A DNA stretch of 64,000 bases from Arion vulgaris (GCA_020796225.1 CM036758.1:25686397-25750396), one strand, 5' to 3'. Shown: positions 42,471-55,269, counted from the first letter of the stretch. Made by a program: numbers and translations. The notes: generated by a model from the sequence alone, not told the origin.

Positions 42471-42800
42471 TCACAGTAAGAAGAGATTTCTAGAATGGGC
42501 TTTTGTATGCGCTTCATAAACAAACTTTTTCGTCGTCTTTGTTATCTCTGAGGTCCATCTTTTGCGTGGCTGCCTTTTGCTTTTGTTCCCACTGTATCGG
42601 AGTAACATTGTTCTCTGTGGTGCACTGCCACAATAAACATTAAGGTCATAAATTGCAATGTCGCTTGTTTGTCTGTTGTGTAGGGATAAAATCCTCTTTA
42701 AGCTGAGACACGATCGTTCTAACATAAGAACAAAATATGTTTGGTTACAACAGAGCATTCAGGCCAACAAACATGACAAAAATAAAAATGAATTCCTTGT
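42471..42800 (-). repeat. Possible LINE tail remnant overlapping dispersed repeat D, copy 2
   Basis: The minus-strand ORF contains RYSGNKSKRQPRKRWTSEIT, reminiscent of the basic G-R-P-R-K-R-W stretch near the end of LINE ORF2, though short of proof. CTCTTTAAGCTGAGACACGA (42697) and GGCCAACAAACATGACAAAA (42752) place 42690-42800 in repeat D. Confidence 0.45.
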
Positions 42801-42867
42801 GGTGAATCCAAGAATTATATATTTTTATTAACTTGAATAAATAGCAATTATTTGTTTGCTTGACAAG

Positions 42868-42956
42868 TAGGGAAGTAAAGCTTCTTTAAGCCGAGGCATG
42901 TTCCTTTCAAACTAACGACGCACCTTTTTTTTTGGTTTATATCAGAGCGTTTAGAT
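42868..42956 (+). repeat. Dispersed repeat D, copy 3, cut by a MITE
   Basis: TTCTTTAAGCCGAGGCATGT and TTTGGTTTATATCAGAGCG follow the order of copy 1. The hAT-like MITE at 42957 interrupts it. Confidence 0.6.
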
Positions 42957-43344
42957 CATAGATTCTCAAACTTTTTCGGGCCACCGCCCACTTTGCAAGA
43001 CATAAACTTTGTAACCCCCCTCCCTCCCCGTTAAAACAGTGTGCCAACACCCCCTTCCCCACATATATAAATGCTCTATTTTCACTTTGACATAGAAAAA
43101 TGATATATATTTCTGTAATACATGGTCAATCTTCAAATGATTATATAAATGAAATAGAAAATTGATATAAAAATGGATCGTGTAAGACGGGCATAAGATG
43201 AATTAAATACAGAGCTCAAATATTTAATGATTATTCAATAGCAAAATCAAGAAAAAAAACTCTTCCCAAATGCTTCTGAACCACCATCGCCCCTGGAAGG
43301 CTTCAGCGCCCACAAGGGGGGTACGCCCACTTTGGGAAATGCTG
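42957..43344 (+). mobile_element. hAT-like MITE (family hB), copy 1
   Basis: The left end CATAGATTCTCAAACTTTTT and right end GGGAAATGCTG form imperfect inverted repeats. The interior shares long blocks with 44643-45088 (GTAAGACGGGCATAAGAT, TACATGGTCAAT), with a deletion relative to it. Flanks GTTTAGAT and GTGTAGAG agree at 6 of 8 positions. Non-coding. Confidence 0.75.
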
Positions 43345-43611
43345 GTGTAGAGCAACAACAAAAAACCCACAAAGAAACGTGACAAAATATGGTAAAAGAG
43401 AGTAAAAGACGCTTAGAACTATGCAACCAACACAATCTTGGTAGAAGCATGATAGTTAACATCTACATCACAACAAGAATAATATACACATCCAAAGTTT
43501 TCACCCCCAACACCAACAGTAATGGCAGAAATGTTTGTATATAATCAAACATTCAATAATTCATCTTCAAAAACACAATACACCCCATTGCAACAAAAAT
43601 GTAAATACAGC

Positions 43612-44483
<872 letters not shown>

Positions 44484-44642
44484 CGGAATCTCCCAACGAG
44501 ACTAGAAAAGTACAAGAATACAAACACAAAGAATCCGTGTCGTCACAGAGAAGTTTCTGCAAAAGGAAAGAAGAATGGATCTGATCTTCAAGTGAAACAT
44601 GTAAGTGGAAATATGTACTATTAAAAAATATAGATACTAGTG

Positions 44643-45088
44643 CTTAGATTCCCAAACTTTTTCGGCCCACTCTGCACAACATAAACTTTGTAACGCCCCT
44701 CACATCATAACATTTTGCCAACGCCCCCTCACCATATTTGCATGCTCTATTTTCTCTTTGACATCGGAAAAATTGATATATACTTCTGTCATACATGGTC
44801 AATTTTCAAATGATTATATACATCAAATAGAAAAATTGAGGAAAAATGGATCTTGTAAGACGGGCATAAGATTAATTTTAATACTTTTAAATTTTAACTG
44901 ATTATTCAATCGGGAAAAACACGAAAATAGTTTATTTTAAAATATTTATTATTAATTTTTCTTTAATAGCCATCGACCACTAATCGCCTGAACACCCCGA
45001 AATTCTTCTGAACCCACTATCGCCCCCTCCCTAGAACACTTCACAGCCCACTGGGGGCGGGGGGTATCGTCCACTTTGGGAAACGCTG
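44643..45088 (+). mobile_element. hAT-like MITE (family hB), copy 2, with perfect 8-bp target duplication
   Basis: 446 bp with ends CTTAGATTCCCAAAC and (reverse complement) CAGCGTTTCCCAAAG, bounded on both sides by TACTAGTG (44635-44642 and 45089-45096). Ends of the form CAG-G-TTCCCAAA and 8-base duplications fit hAT. The interior is AT-rich and non-coding. Confidence 0.85.
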
Positions 45089-45149
45089 TACTAGTGTAAT
45101 TATTTATCTCAAGCAAATGGGAGACGGGCTTCCGGGATTTTCGGGGGGT

Positions 45150-45335
45150 GTGCCTGTTGTTTATCGTGTGTCGCAGTTTATGACATTACCGCATATAGGG
45201 GTCTGAGTGGATAAGACATAGCTGTCGACATGTCGCTTTATGACATTAGCGCATATAGGGTCTCAGTGTGATAAGACATGTGTCGCCGTTTATGACATTA
45301 GCATGCCATTAGGCTAGGTCTCAGTGATAAGACAG
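45150..45335. repeat. Tandem array, about 65-bp units, 3 copies
   Basis: TTATGACATTAGCGCATATA and GTGATAAGACA recur three times with indels. GGCTACGCCCCTGAC at about 45450 looks like the complement of a hAT end (CAGGGGCGTAGCC), but no partner end was found. Confidence 0.8.
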
Positions 45336-45589
45336 GAGGTATGCGTAATTGAATATAGTTGGCTTTTCAGTTAAAAATGGAAAATATGTTAAATAAGAGG
45401 AGGGGCACATATTCATTTTAAGTAGCAGCACACCTATCCGGCATTATCAGGCTACGCCCCTGACAACAATCTCCTTGGCTTTAATCTCATTACAACAATC
45501 AATACAAACAACAACAAAACAGACTCATACATGATAAATGTACTCCCACAAACACTGACAGACCTACAGAGACAACAATTCGCACAATT

Positions 45590-45675
45590 AGCAGATATCT
45601 AGTTATTTAGATATTTAGATATCTAGTTATTTAGATATTTAGATATCTAGTTATTTAGATATTTAGATATCTAGT
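45590..45675. repeat. Tandem array of TAGATATCTAGTTATT words, about 3 copies
   Basis: ATATCTAGTTATTTAGATAT recurs. The unit is largely self-complementary. Confidence 0.9.
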
Positions 45676-45879
45676 ATGAACGTGTAGAAACAAGACAAAA
45701 TACAACCAACGACAGTACAAAGTAAAAATGTTCAAATATATTTACCAACAGAAAAGATCATACATAACCAAACAAACACTTGAGCACACACATGTAGATA
45801 CACACACACAAACAACGGAAAAAACGAGACACAAAATATTGAGAAATGTCACACCAAAAAAAAAAAAAAAAACAACACG

Positions 45880-46415
45880 AAAGAAAACACGATCACTGAA
45901 TGAATGATAGAAATCACTATACACACACACACGATCACTGAATGAATGATAGAAATCACTATACACACACACACACACGATCACTGAATGAATGATAGAA
46001 ATCACTATACACACAAAACACGAAATATAACTTTACCTAAAGCAAACAAAGTTTTAAATGCACACAAACAATGCAACAAAATAAATGAGACACAAAATGC
46101 TGGGAAATGTCACACCCAAAAACACGAATGAAAGAACGACCACTGAATAAATGAAAGATATCACAATAGAACTTCCACCTGAAACTTCACGATAAACAAA
46201 TTCACAACAAACACACACACACTAAACATAACTTCATGAAACCTCTCACATTGATTTGTAAACCATATTTCATAACAAAACACACACACTAAACATAACT
46301 TCACTGAAACCTCTCACATTGATTTGTAAACCATATTTCATAACAAAACACACACACTAAACATAACTTCACCGAAACCTCTCACATTGATTTGTAAACC
46401 ATATTTCACAACAAA
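45880..46415. repeat. Two neighbouring short arrays (about 42 bp x3 and 68 bp x3)
   Basis: CGATCACTGAATGAATGATA recurs at 45889, 45931 and 45978 with CA runs between. CTCACATTGATTTGTAAACC recurs at 46253, 46314-46321 and 46381. Sequence between them contains more diverged CACTGAATAAATGA words. Confidence 0.88.
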
Positions 46416-46589
46416 ACAGACATAGTTTTATTTTCCTTTTTGTAGTTTACAATTGCATGATGATGATGTATTCCTATCATTGACTGACACAGCTGGTTGA
46501 AGTACCGAAATAATGGTTGTTTTAGATAAAATACATGAATATTATTTATTGTACTCCCAAAAAATAATGACATTATTATTGCATATTCG

Positions 46590-46852
46590 TTTCAGAACAA
46601 GGAAAAATAAATATTTTGGACACATCAAACGACATATGTGCCTAGAGAAAATAAGTTTGGAGGGAATGGTGTCTGGAAGAAGAATGTGAGGAAGACCTAG
46701 AAAACAATGGGTGCAAGATGTCATTGACGATCGATCTGAGAATGACTGCTGCTGACGCTGGACACCTTGCACAGAACATAGAGTTTTTCAAGATTGCTGT
46801 CATGGGAGCCAAGTTCGGGAAGGGATAAGCTACTTGATGATGATGATGATTT
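46590..46852 (+). mobile_element. RTE-like LINE ORF2 C-terminal fragment
   Basis: It reads RKNKYFGHIKRHMCLEKISL, then WVQDVIDDRSENDCC (frame change) and ends AGCTACTTGATGATGATGAT. Equivalent to 32388-32742 but shorter. Confidence 0.78.
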
Positions 46853-46854
46853 GG

Positions 46855-47170
46855 TTCAGTAGTGTACTGATGCACATTTCTAAATCACTGAAAGAATATT
46901 TGTTTCGATAAAAATGCTGTGTATATTATTTATTGCATTACATTGAAAATACAAATGAAATAAAGAGTAAAACAGAGGAAACAACCCGAAAACACAGAAC
47001 ATACCAGTAGGGCGATTGATTGATGGCTTGTTAAATTAATTCCAGTCAACATTCGATGTTGAGACAGCTCATAATCGCAATCTTAGACACGTTAAGATAA
47101 AAATCAGTCTGTGTTTTTGTTCTAGTTAAACGAACACGTATACAGCCAAACTGGCATATATATATATATA
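46855..47170. other. Unassigned AT-rich sequence
   Basis: Ends in a short TA run at 47157-47170; nothing else recognised. Confidence 0.3.
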
Positions 47171-47174
47171 ATCA

Positions 47175-47610
47175 TTATCATCAAGGACCGTGCCGGATAC
47201 TGTAGGCGATCATGGATCTCCACAAATCTCTTGTCTCTGGTGTTTGTTATCGTCTCAGATGTTGACGATCTTCCGTAGCATGTGGTCAGGCTGTCTATAA
47301 TTTTCTCTCATTTTTCCTCAGTGTTGTCTCCCTTCGATATTACCGATTGTCACATTGTTTTCTAAACATCCCCTTCTTATACCATGTATGAAAAATGATG
47401 ACTGTCTCTTTCTTAGATTGGTAAGTTTTCTCTGCATCTTGGCCTCATTCAACACCTCCACATTCGTCATTTTAGCAGTTCATAGGATTCTAATCATTCT
47501 TCTGTGAGACCACATCACTATGGCCCCAGAGATGTTTACATCTGTTTGTTTACGTTCATGACTCACATCAATATGTTCGTTTTGGTTCTATGTAGCACTG
47601 ACTCGCTCCT
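47175..47610 (-). mobile_element. LINE 3' region, family R3, copy 2
   Basis: Complement of a GATGATAATGAT tail at 47170-47185, then blocks ATCGTCTCAGATGTTGACGA, GATGACTGTCTCTTTCTTAG and TTCGTCATTTTAGCAGTTCA in the same order as 29812-30175. It extends about 100 bp further 5' than the first copy. Confidence 0.72.
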
Positions 47611-47884
47611 TCTGACATCAGTTGACAGTGAATTGTAGTATAATAGATGTGCTGATTTATACAAATCTTTGTTAAATCAACAAACATTGGCATACAAACA
47701 ACATTAGAAAATTATAAGCACCGAAATTGAGGAAAAGCTGACAAGTTGTGTATATCAGCAAATTTGTGTTCGTGAAATCTTATGTTCAAATCTTATGTTG
47801 TACAAATTGTTGAATGAAATTAGCTTTCTTAACATTCATTTTCTGAAGGTTACACCTTATCACTTTTTCTGGAGGTTTTCAGCT

Positions 47885-50800
47885 GGAAATTGTAATGTGT
47901 ATGTTGGGCTAGCAGACAGTTTTCAGCTGGAAATTGTAACATGTATGTTGGGCTAGCAGACAGTTTTCAGCTGGAAATTGTAACATGTTGGGCTAGCAGA
48001 CAGTTTTCAGTTGGAAATTGTAACATGTTGGGCTAGCAGACAGTTTTCAGCTGGAAATTGTAACATGTTGGGCTAGCAGACAGTTTTCAGCTGGAAATTG
48101 TAACATGTTGGTCTAGCAGACAGTTTTCAGTTGGAAATTGTAACATGTTGGTCTAGCAGACAGTTTTCAGTTGGAAATTGTAACATGTTGGTCTAGCAGA
48201 CAGTTTTCAGCTGGAAATTGTAACATGTATGTTGGGCTAGCAGACAGTTTTCAGCTGGAAATTGTAACATGTATGTTGGGCTAGCAGACAGTTTTCAGTT
48301 GGAAATTGTAACATGTTGGTCTAGCAGACAGTTTTCAGTTGGAAATTGTAACATGTTGGTCTAGCAGACAGTTTTCAGCTGGAAATTGTAACATGTATGT
48401 TGGGCTAGCAGACAGTTTTCAGCTGGAAATTGTAACATGTATGTTGGGCTAGCAGACAGTTTTCAGTTGGAAATTGTAACATGTTGGTCTAGTAGACAGT
48501 TTTCAGTTGGAAATTGTAACATGTATGTTGGGCTAGCAGACAGTTTTCAGTTGGAAATTGTAACATGTATGTTGGGCTAGCAGACAGTTTTCAGCTGGAA
48601 ATTGTAACATGTATGTTGGGCTAGCAGACAGTTTTCAGTTGGAAATTGTAACATGTATGTTGGGCTAGCAGACAGTTTTCAGTTGGAAATTGTAACATGT
48701 ATGTTAGGCTAGCAGACAGTTTTCAGCTGGAAATTGTAACATGTTGGGCTAGCAGACAGTTTTCAGCTGGAAATTGTAACATGTTGGTCTAGCAGACAGT
48801 TTTCAGTTGGAAATTGTAACATGTATGTTGGGCTAGCAGACAGTTTTCAGTTGGAAATTGTAACATGTTGGTCTAGCAGACAGTTTTCAGTTGGAAATTG
48901 TAACATGTTGGGCTAGCAGACAGTTTTCAGCTGGAAATTGTAACATGTTGGTCTAGCAGACAGTTTTCAGTTGGAAATTGTAACATGTATGTTGGGCTAG
49001 CAGACAGTTTTCAGCTGGAAATTGTAACATGTATGTTGGGCTAGCAGACAGTTTTCAGCTGGAAATTGTAACATGTTGGGCTAGCAGACAGTTTTCAGTT
49101 GGAAATTGTAACATGTTGGGCTAGCAGACAGTTTTCAGTTGGAAATTGTAACATGTATGTTGGGCTAGCAGACAGTTTTCAGCTGGAAATTGTAACATGT
49201 ATGTTGGGCTAGCAGACAGTTTTCAGTTGGAAATTGTAACATGTATGTTGGGCTAGCAGACAGTTTTCAGTTGGAAATTGTAACATGTATGTTAGGCTAG
49301 CAGACAGTTTTCAGCTGGAAATTGTAACATGTTGGGCTAGCAGACAGTTTTCAGCTGGAAATTGTAACATGTTGGTCTAGCAGACAGTTTTCAGTTGGAA
49401 ATTGTAACATGTATGTTGGGCTAGCAGACAGTTTTCAGTTGGAAATTGTAACATGTTGGTCTAGCAGACAGTTTTCAGTTGGAAATTGTAACATGTTGGG
49501 CTAGCAGACAGTTTTCAGCTGGAAATTGTAACATGTTGGTCTAGCAGACAGTTTTCAGTTGGAAATTGTAACATGTATGTTGGGCTAGCAGACAGTTTTC
49601 AGCTGGAAATTGTAACATGTATGTTGGGCTAGCAGACAGTTTTCAGCTGGAAATTGTAACATGTTGGGCTAGCAGACAGTTTTCAGTTGGAAATTGTAAC
49701 ATGTTGGGCTAGCAGACAGTTTTCAGTTGGAAATTGTAACATGTATGTTGGGCTAGCAGACAGTTTTCAGCTGGAAATTGTAACATGTATGTTGGGCTAG
49801 CAGACAGTTTTCAGTTGGAAATTGTAACATGTTGGGCTAGCAGACAGTTTTCAGTTGGAAATTGTAACATGTTGGTCTAGCAGACAGTTTTCAGCTGGAA
49901 ATTGTAACATGTATGTTGGGCTAGCAGACAGTTTTCAGTTGGAAATTGTAACATGTTGGTCTAGCAGACAGTTTTCAGTTGAAAATTGTAACATGTTGGT
50001 CTAGCAGACAGTTTTCAGCTGGAAATTGTAACATGTTGGTCTAGCAGACAGTTTTCAGCTGGAAATTGTAACATGTATGTTGGGCTAGCAGACAGTTTTC
50101 AGCTGGAAATTGTAACATGTATGTTGGGCTAGCAGACAGTTTTCAGTTGGAAATTGTAACATGTATGTTGGTCTAGCAGACAGTGTTCAGCTGGAAATTG
50201 TAACATGTATGTTGGGCTAGTAGACAGTGTTCAGTTGTAAATTGTAACATGTTGGTCTAGTAGACAGTTTTCAGTTGGAAATTGTAACATGTATGTTAGG
50301 CTAGCAGACAGTTTTCAGCTGGAAATTGTAACATGTATGTTGGGCTAGCAGACAGTTTTCAGCTGGAAATTGTAACATGTATGTTGGGCTAGCAGACAGT
50401 TTTCAGTTGGAAATTGTAACATGTTGGTCTAGCAGACAGTTTTCAGTTGAAAATTGTAACATGTTGGTCTAGCAGACAGTTTTCAGCTGGAAATTGTAAC
50501 ATGTATGTTGGGCTAGCAGACAGTTTTCAGCTGAAATTGTAACATTATGTTGGGCTAGAGACAGTTTTCAGTTGGAAATTGTAACATGTATGTTGTCTAG
50601 CAGACAGTGTTCAGCTGGAAATTGTAACATGTATGTTGGGCTAGTAGACAGTGTTCAGTTGTAAATTGTAACATGTTGGTCTAGTAGACAGTTTTCAGTT
50701 GGAAATTGTAACATGTATGTTAGGCTAGCAGACAGTTTTCAGCTGGAAATTGTAACATGTATGTTGGGCTAGTAGACAGTTTTCAGTTGGAAATTGTAAC

Positions 50801-51300
50801 ATGTTGGTCTAGCAGACAGTTTTCAGCTGGAAATTGTAACATGTATGTTGGTCTAGCAGACAGTTTTCAGCTGGAAATTGTAACATGTATGTTGGGCTAG
50901 TAGACAGTGTTCAGTTGTAAATTGTAACATGTTGGTCTAGTAGACAGTTTTCAGTTGGAAATTGTAACATGTATGTTGGGCTAGCAGACAGTTTTCAGTT
51001 GGAAATTGTAACATGTATGTTGGTCTAGCAGACAGTGTTCAGCTGGAAATTGTAACATGTATGTTGGGCTAGTAGACAGTGTTCAGTTGTAAATTGTAAC
51101 ATGTTGGTCTAGTAGACAGTTTTCAGTTGGAAATTGTAACATGTATGTTAGGCTAGCAGACAGTTTTCAGCTGGAAATTGTAACATGTATGTTGGGCTAG
51201 TAGACAGTTTTCAGTTGGAAATTGTAACATGTTGGTCTAGCAGACAGTTTTCAGCTGGAAATTGTAACATGTATGTTAGGCTAGAAAACAGTTTTCAGTG
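47885..51300. repeat. Large minisatellite, 44/40-bp units, about 80 copies, higher-order structure
   Basis: Units share TTTTCAGCTGGAAATTGTAA and GCTAGCAGACAG. Two length forms differ by four bases (ACATGTATGTTGG against ACATGTTGG). Other variable sites are AGCTGG/AGTTGG, GGGCTAG/GGTCTAG and TTAGGCTAG. The order of variants from about 48701 repeats from 49289, giving a 588-bp higher-order unit. Later copies show spacings of about 424-428. A few units near 50530-50600 have single-base deletions. Confidence 0.97.
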
Positions 51301-51384
51301 TTTAGTTTATGGAAAATCTGTTTACACTGCTTTTCACAGCTTTAATATACTTAGAATAATCGGATCATCATCAAATAGCTTGTT

Positions 51385-51843
51385 CACACTGCAGCATAAG
51401 CGGAAATGAACACGCCGACATGCTAGCTAAAGAAGGCGGGCGACTACCTCAGACTGATCTCGAGATCAGTTATGAGGAAACCAGAACAACCATCGGCTGG
51501 CACTATAGAGACAAATAGACAAAAGACCATCCTCAGTACAGCAACAGCGACGGGTACTATGGTCTGTCTCGCAGTGAACAAGTTGCCATACTCCGCCACC
51601 TTACCAGCCACAACAAGTTCCGCGCCCACATGTTTAACAAATTTAAAATTGGCACAACTAGCCTGTGCCCCTGCAAAAGGCGGACATGACGGCAGAACAC
51701 GTTCTGCAAGATTGTCAACTGATAGCAGGTATAAGAAAAGAAACCTGGCCCCATAACACAGAGCTTCGCGAGAAGCTGTACGGAGGAACGGAGTCCCTTA
51801 AAAACACGGTAAAATTCATGATAAAGGTTGGTTCATCAGTCTA
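51385..51843 (+). mobile_element. RNase H-type LINE, RNase H and C-terminal tail (family N3)
   Basis: The first part reads SGNEHADMLAKEGG, with the G-N-E/D-x-A-D-x-x-A motif of the RNase H active site, then TDLEISYEETRTTIGWHYRD, a stop, and YYGLSRSEQVAILRHLTSHN followed by KFKIGTTSLCPCKRRT. After a frame change come TAEHVLQDCQLIAGIRKETW and LREKLYGGTESLKNTVKF. This is the end of ORF2 in an I/Jockey-group LINE. Two or more lesions make it inactive. No GAA tail is visible; the minus-strand LINE R1 begins immediately after. Confidence 0.85.
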
Positions 51844-51849
51844 GACCGG

Positions 51850-52760
51850 GATCGCGAGAGAGAGAAATAGCTTGTCCCGAGCAGAACTATGCCACCTTAA
51901 CAGTCCTTTAGAATTTCTCTCTCTCATAGGCTAGATGTCCCATCTCTGTAGCCTTCATGCTCCTCTCATAGGCTAGATGTCCCATCTCTGCTGCCTTCAT
52001 GCTCCTCTCATAGGCTAGATGTCCCGACTCTGTAGCCTTCATGCTCCTCTCATAGGCTAGATGTCCCATCTCTGTAGCCTTCATGCTCCTCTCATAGGCT
52101 ATATGTCCCATCTCTGTAGCCTTCATGCTCCTCTCATAGACTAGATGTCCCATCTCTGTAGCCTTCATGCTCCTCTCATAGGCTAGATGTCCCATCTATG
52201 TAGCCTTATGCTCCTCTAGGCTAGATGTCCCATCTCTGTAGCCTTCATGCTCCTCTCATAGGCTATATGTCCCATCTCTGTAGCCTTCATGCTCCTCTCA
52301 TAGACTAGATGTCCCATCTCTGTAGCCTTCATGCTCAAACCATCAGTTACATCCTGAATCCATATTCTCCGTAGTCTTCTTCTTCTCATCTTTGCTGGGA
52401 TGCCTCCTTCCGTGATAGTCTTCTCTAACCATTTGCGTCTCTTTATATGTTCAATATACTTCAATTTTCTCATTCTTATTTGTAGCATCAGCCAGTTTCT
52501 TTGATTTTGAGTTATTTCTAGACATACCTATTTGTTCTCTTGTCTGTCCGTGATATACAGAGGACTCTTCTGTAACACTTATATTCAAAAGCATATAAAT
52601 GTTTTTTCCCCCGCCTTATTAAATGTCCATGCTTCACACTCATACGCTGCCACTGGGAATATGCAGGCTCTTAGTATTCTTACCTATATTTTCATGTCAG
52701 TCACATTCCATACTGATTTTAGTTGTTTACATTTTTGTAAAGTCATGTTTGTTCTTTTAA
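51850..52760 (-). mobile_element. LINE R1 3' fragment with an in-frame minisatellite
   Basis: From the 52760 end the minus strand reads pieces of the post-RT region (CEAWTFNKAGEK), then IRMRKLKYIEHIKRRKWLEK, RRIWIQDVTDGLSMKATEMG, then a 42-bp repeat in the same frame, and the terminal part ending in ACAAGCTATTTC. Stops occur upstream. Same family as 53-345, 17295 and 35455. Confidence 0.82.
51923..52340 (-). repeat. Minisatellite, 42-bp unit, about 10 copies, in frame within a LINE ORF
   Basis: CTCATAGGCTAGATGTCCCA recurs every 42 bases (51923, 51965 and onward). Each unit codes on the minus strand for SMKATEMGHLAYER. The frame is kept in most copies; one copy near 52205 has small deletions. 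Confidence 0.96.
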
Positions 52761-52764
52761 TTTC

Positions 52765-53265
52765 CTTAAGCGGATTACATGAGCAAATTTCATTCTTAGA
52801 ATAACACGTTTTTACCATAAAGCTTGCAGCTTTCAGTGAAGTAATCGCAAAAGAAAAAATGATGAAATATTTGGACTATTGTTGAAAGCTTAGTTCTTGA
52901 CCTTTAGTAGTTCTAATTTTATAGCACTTCGCGCGGTTTACATGCAATATTTTCATCATTAGAAGCTATGAATATTGCGCAATGAGCAATTATTGATGTT
53001 GCAATGGTTAAATATTTATTATTAATAACAAAAGAAAATTGCAACTTTGTGAAATTCTGAGGAAATTATTAACACGTCTTATGTCACCGTAATCTTAAAC
53101 AGATGTAATGTAGACATGTTAACGTCACCTTTGTGTAGCAACCTACCCTATGTTTTAGCTTTAGGTAGGTATACATCGTATTTAAGTCTCCAAATGAAAT
53201 CAGTCAGCTTTGCAACCGTGCAGTGCAGGTTTCAATTTGGCCAGATTCACGGAACGCCGCGCTGG
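52765..53265. other. Unassigned AT-rich sequence
   Basis: No ORF, array or ends recognised. Confidence 0.35.
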
Positions 53266-53269
53266 TCAT

Positions 53270-53525
53270 GAGATAAATAAGCAAAATGGAGCTAGGACAT
53301 TACGAGTTTGAACGTATAAGATTTTTTTTTCCGATCCAGAAGCACTTGAGCTTTTAGCTCTTTGGCTCGGTGCCATGGACATCGTAACCCTTCGGTTCGA
53401 TGCCACGTACACCGTGAATCTGGGGAACCTGTGGCTTTGCCAGCCCGCGGAATTGAACCCGCACACACAGAGGGCTAGTCACCGCAGTCCAACGCGCTAC
53501 GAACACGCTCAGCAGGAAGCACCCT
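53270..53525 (-). mobile_element. tRNA-derived SINE, family S5
   Basis: The reverse complement begins GCTGAGCGTGTTCGTAGCGC, has B-box-like GCGGGTTCAATTCCGCGG and continues CACAGGTTCCCCAGATTCAC and CAAGTGCTTCTGGATCGG before an A-run. The shared 3' body beyond the A-run is absent, unlike the copy at 33967. Confidence 0.8.
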
Positions 53526-53549
53526 TAGAGTAGCACGTATACGCTCTAA

Positions 53550-53660
53550 CAATACTACATTACAGTGTTATTATCTAACAATACTACATTACAGTGTTAT
53601 TATCTAACAATACTACATTACAGTGTTATTATCTAACAATACCACATTAGAGTGTTACTA
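53550..53660. repeat. Tandem array, 29-bp unit, about 4 copies
   Basis: TAACAATACTACATTACAGT recurs every 29 bases. Confidence 0.93.
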
Positions 53661-53734
53661 TCTAAAGTTACCACGCACATACTCGTAGAATAGCTTTAGA
53701 AAGGTGCAGGAATATCGTTATCAAAATCTTAGTA

Positions 53735-54115
53735 TATGATGTTCATCATCATCATCAAGTAGCTTGTCCCTATCGGAACTTGGTTCCCATGACAGCAGTC
53801 CTGAACAACTCTCTGTTCTGTGCGCAAGTTGACCGTCGTCAGCAGTAATTCTCAGATCGTCAATAACATCTTGCACCCATCGTCTTCTAGGTCTTCCTTT
53901 CATCCTTCTTCCAGGCACCGTTCCCTCAAAAATAATCTTCACTTCGCACTCGTGTCCTTTGATGTGTCTGAAATATTTAATTTTCCTTGATCTTATGCTC
54001 TTTAATAGCCATCTCTCTCCAATATCAAGTTGTTGCAGAATAGAAGCATTTGTTCCTTTCAAATATGACGTTAACTGTCTTAAAATACCGTGATCAAACA
54101 TTGGAATATCATGAT
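53735..54115 (-). mobile_element. RTE-like LINE ORF2 C-terminal fragment, long open frame
   Basis: A 126-codon minus-strand frame reads ILQQLDIGERWLLKSIRSRK, then IKYFRHIKGHECEVKIIFEG and GRPRRRWVQDVIDDLRITAD, ending before a GATGATGATGA tail at 53741-53752. It is the least damaged copy of this C-terminal region here. The part 5' of the segment (RT domain) is missing. Confidence 0.85.
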
Positions 54116-54119
54116 CAAA

Positions 54120-54965
54120 TTCTTATAATACCATGGTAATTTTATTGGAATGTCGTGATAAATCTCTTAGAATACCGAATCAAACTCTTGGAATACTGTG
54201 ATAAAACTCTTGGAATAATCAAACTCTTGTAATATCGTAATCAAACTCTTGGAATACCGTAATCAAACTCTTGTAATACCGTAACCAAACCCTTGGAATA
54301 CTGTGATAAAACTCTTGGAATAATCAAACTCTTGTAATATCGTAATCAAACTCTTGTAATACCGTAATCAAACTCTTGTAATATCGTAATCAAACTCTTG
54401 TAATACCGTAATCAAACTCTTGTAATACCGTAATCGAACTCTTGTAATACCGTAATCAAACTCTTGTAATACCGTAATCAAACTCTTGGAATACTGTGAT
54501 AAAACTCTTGGAATAATCAAACTCTTGTAATATCGTAATCAAACTCTTGGAATACTGTGATAAAACTCTTGGAATAATCAAACTCTTGTAATATCGTAAT
54601 CAAACTCTTGTAATACCGTAATCAAACTATTGTAATACCGTAATCAAGCTCTTGTAATACCGTAATAAAACCCTTGTAATACCGTAATAAAACCCTTGTA
54701 ATACCGTAATCAAACTCTTGTAATACCGTAATCAAACCCTTGTAATACCGTAATCAAACCCTTGTAATACCGTAATCAAACTCTTGTAATATCGTAATCA
54801 AACTCTTGTAATATCGTAATCAAACTCTTGGAATACTGTGATAAAACTCTTGGAATAATCAAACTCTTGTAATATCGTAATCAAACTATTGTAATACCGT
54901 AATCAAACTCTTGTAATACCGTAACCAAACTCTTGGAATACCGTAATCAAACTCTTGTAATGCCG
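54120..54965. repeat. Tandem array, 22-bp unit with longer variants, about 38 copies
   Basis: AATCAAACTCTTGTAATACC and GT recur. A composite unit with GGAATACTGTGATAAAACTC is inserted at intervals (54190, 54297, 54485, 54547, 54830), giving a higher-order pattern. Confidence 0.95.
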
Positions 54966-54969
54966 TGTT

Positions 54970-55269
54970 CATAGCTGTAGTAAATATTTACTAGACTCTT
55001 AGAATAACTCTGGCATACTTTTAAAATAAACAAGTAAAGTTCTTAGAATAACTTTACCAAAGTATTTAAGTACAATGCTAATAAAATAACATTGAAAAGC
55101 TATTTAAACCTTCCGAATACTTTCACACACACTCTTAGAATATTTACATCAAATTAGCCCGGACGTTTACACTGAGGTACAGATATTATTAGATCAGTAT
55201 TTTAGCATCACAAGGTTAGACAGTACGTGGACAAATGGCAAAGCGTGAAATTATATATCGTTAACCTAT
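54970..55269. other. Unassigned AT-rich sequence
   Basis: Several TTAGAATA words suggest decayed array flank. Confidence 0.35.

Noticed and set aside
45100..45465. A further hAT element ending in GGCTACGCCCCTG
   Set aside because: Only one plausible end; no partner end or 8-bp duplication could be found.
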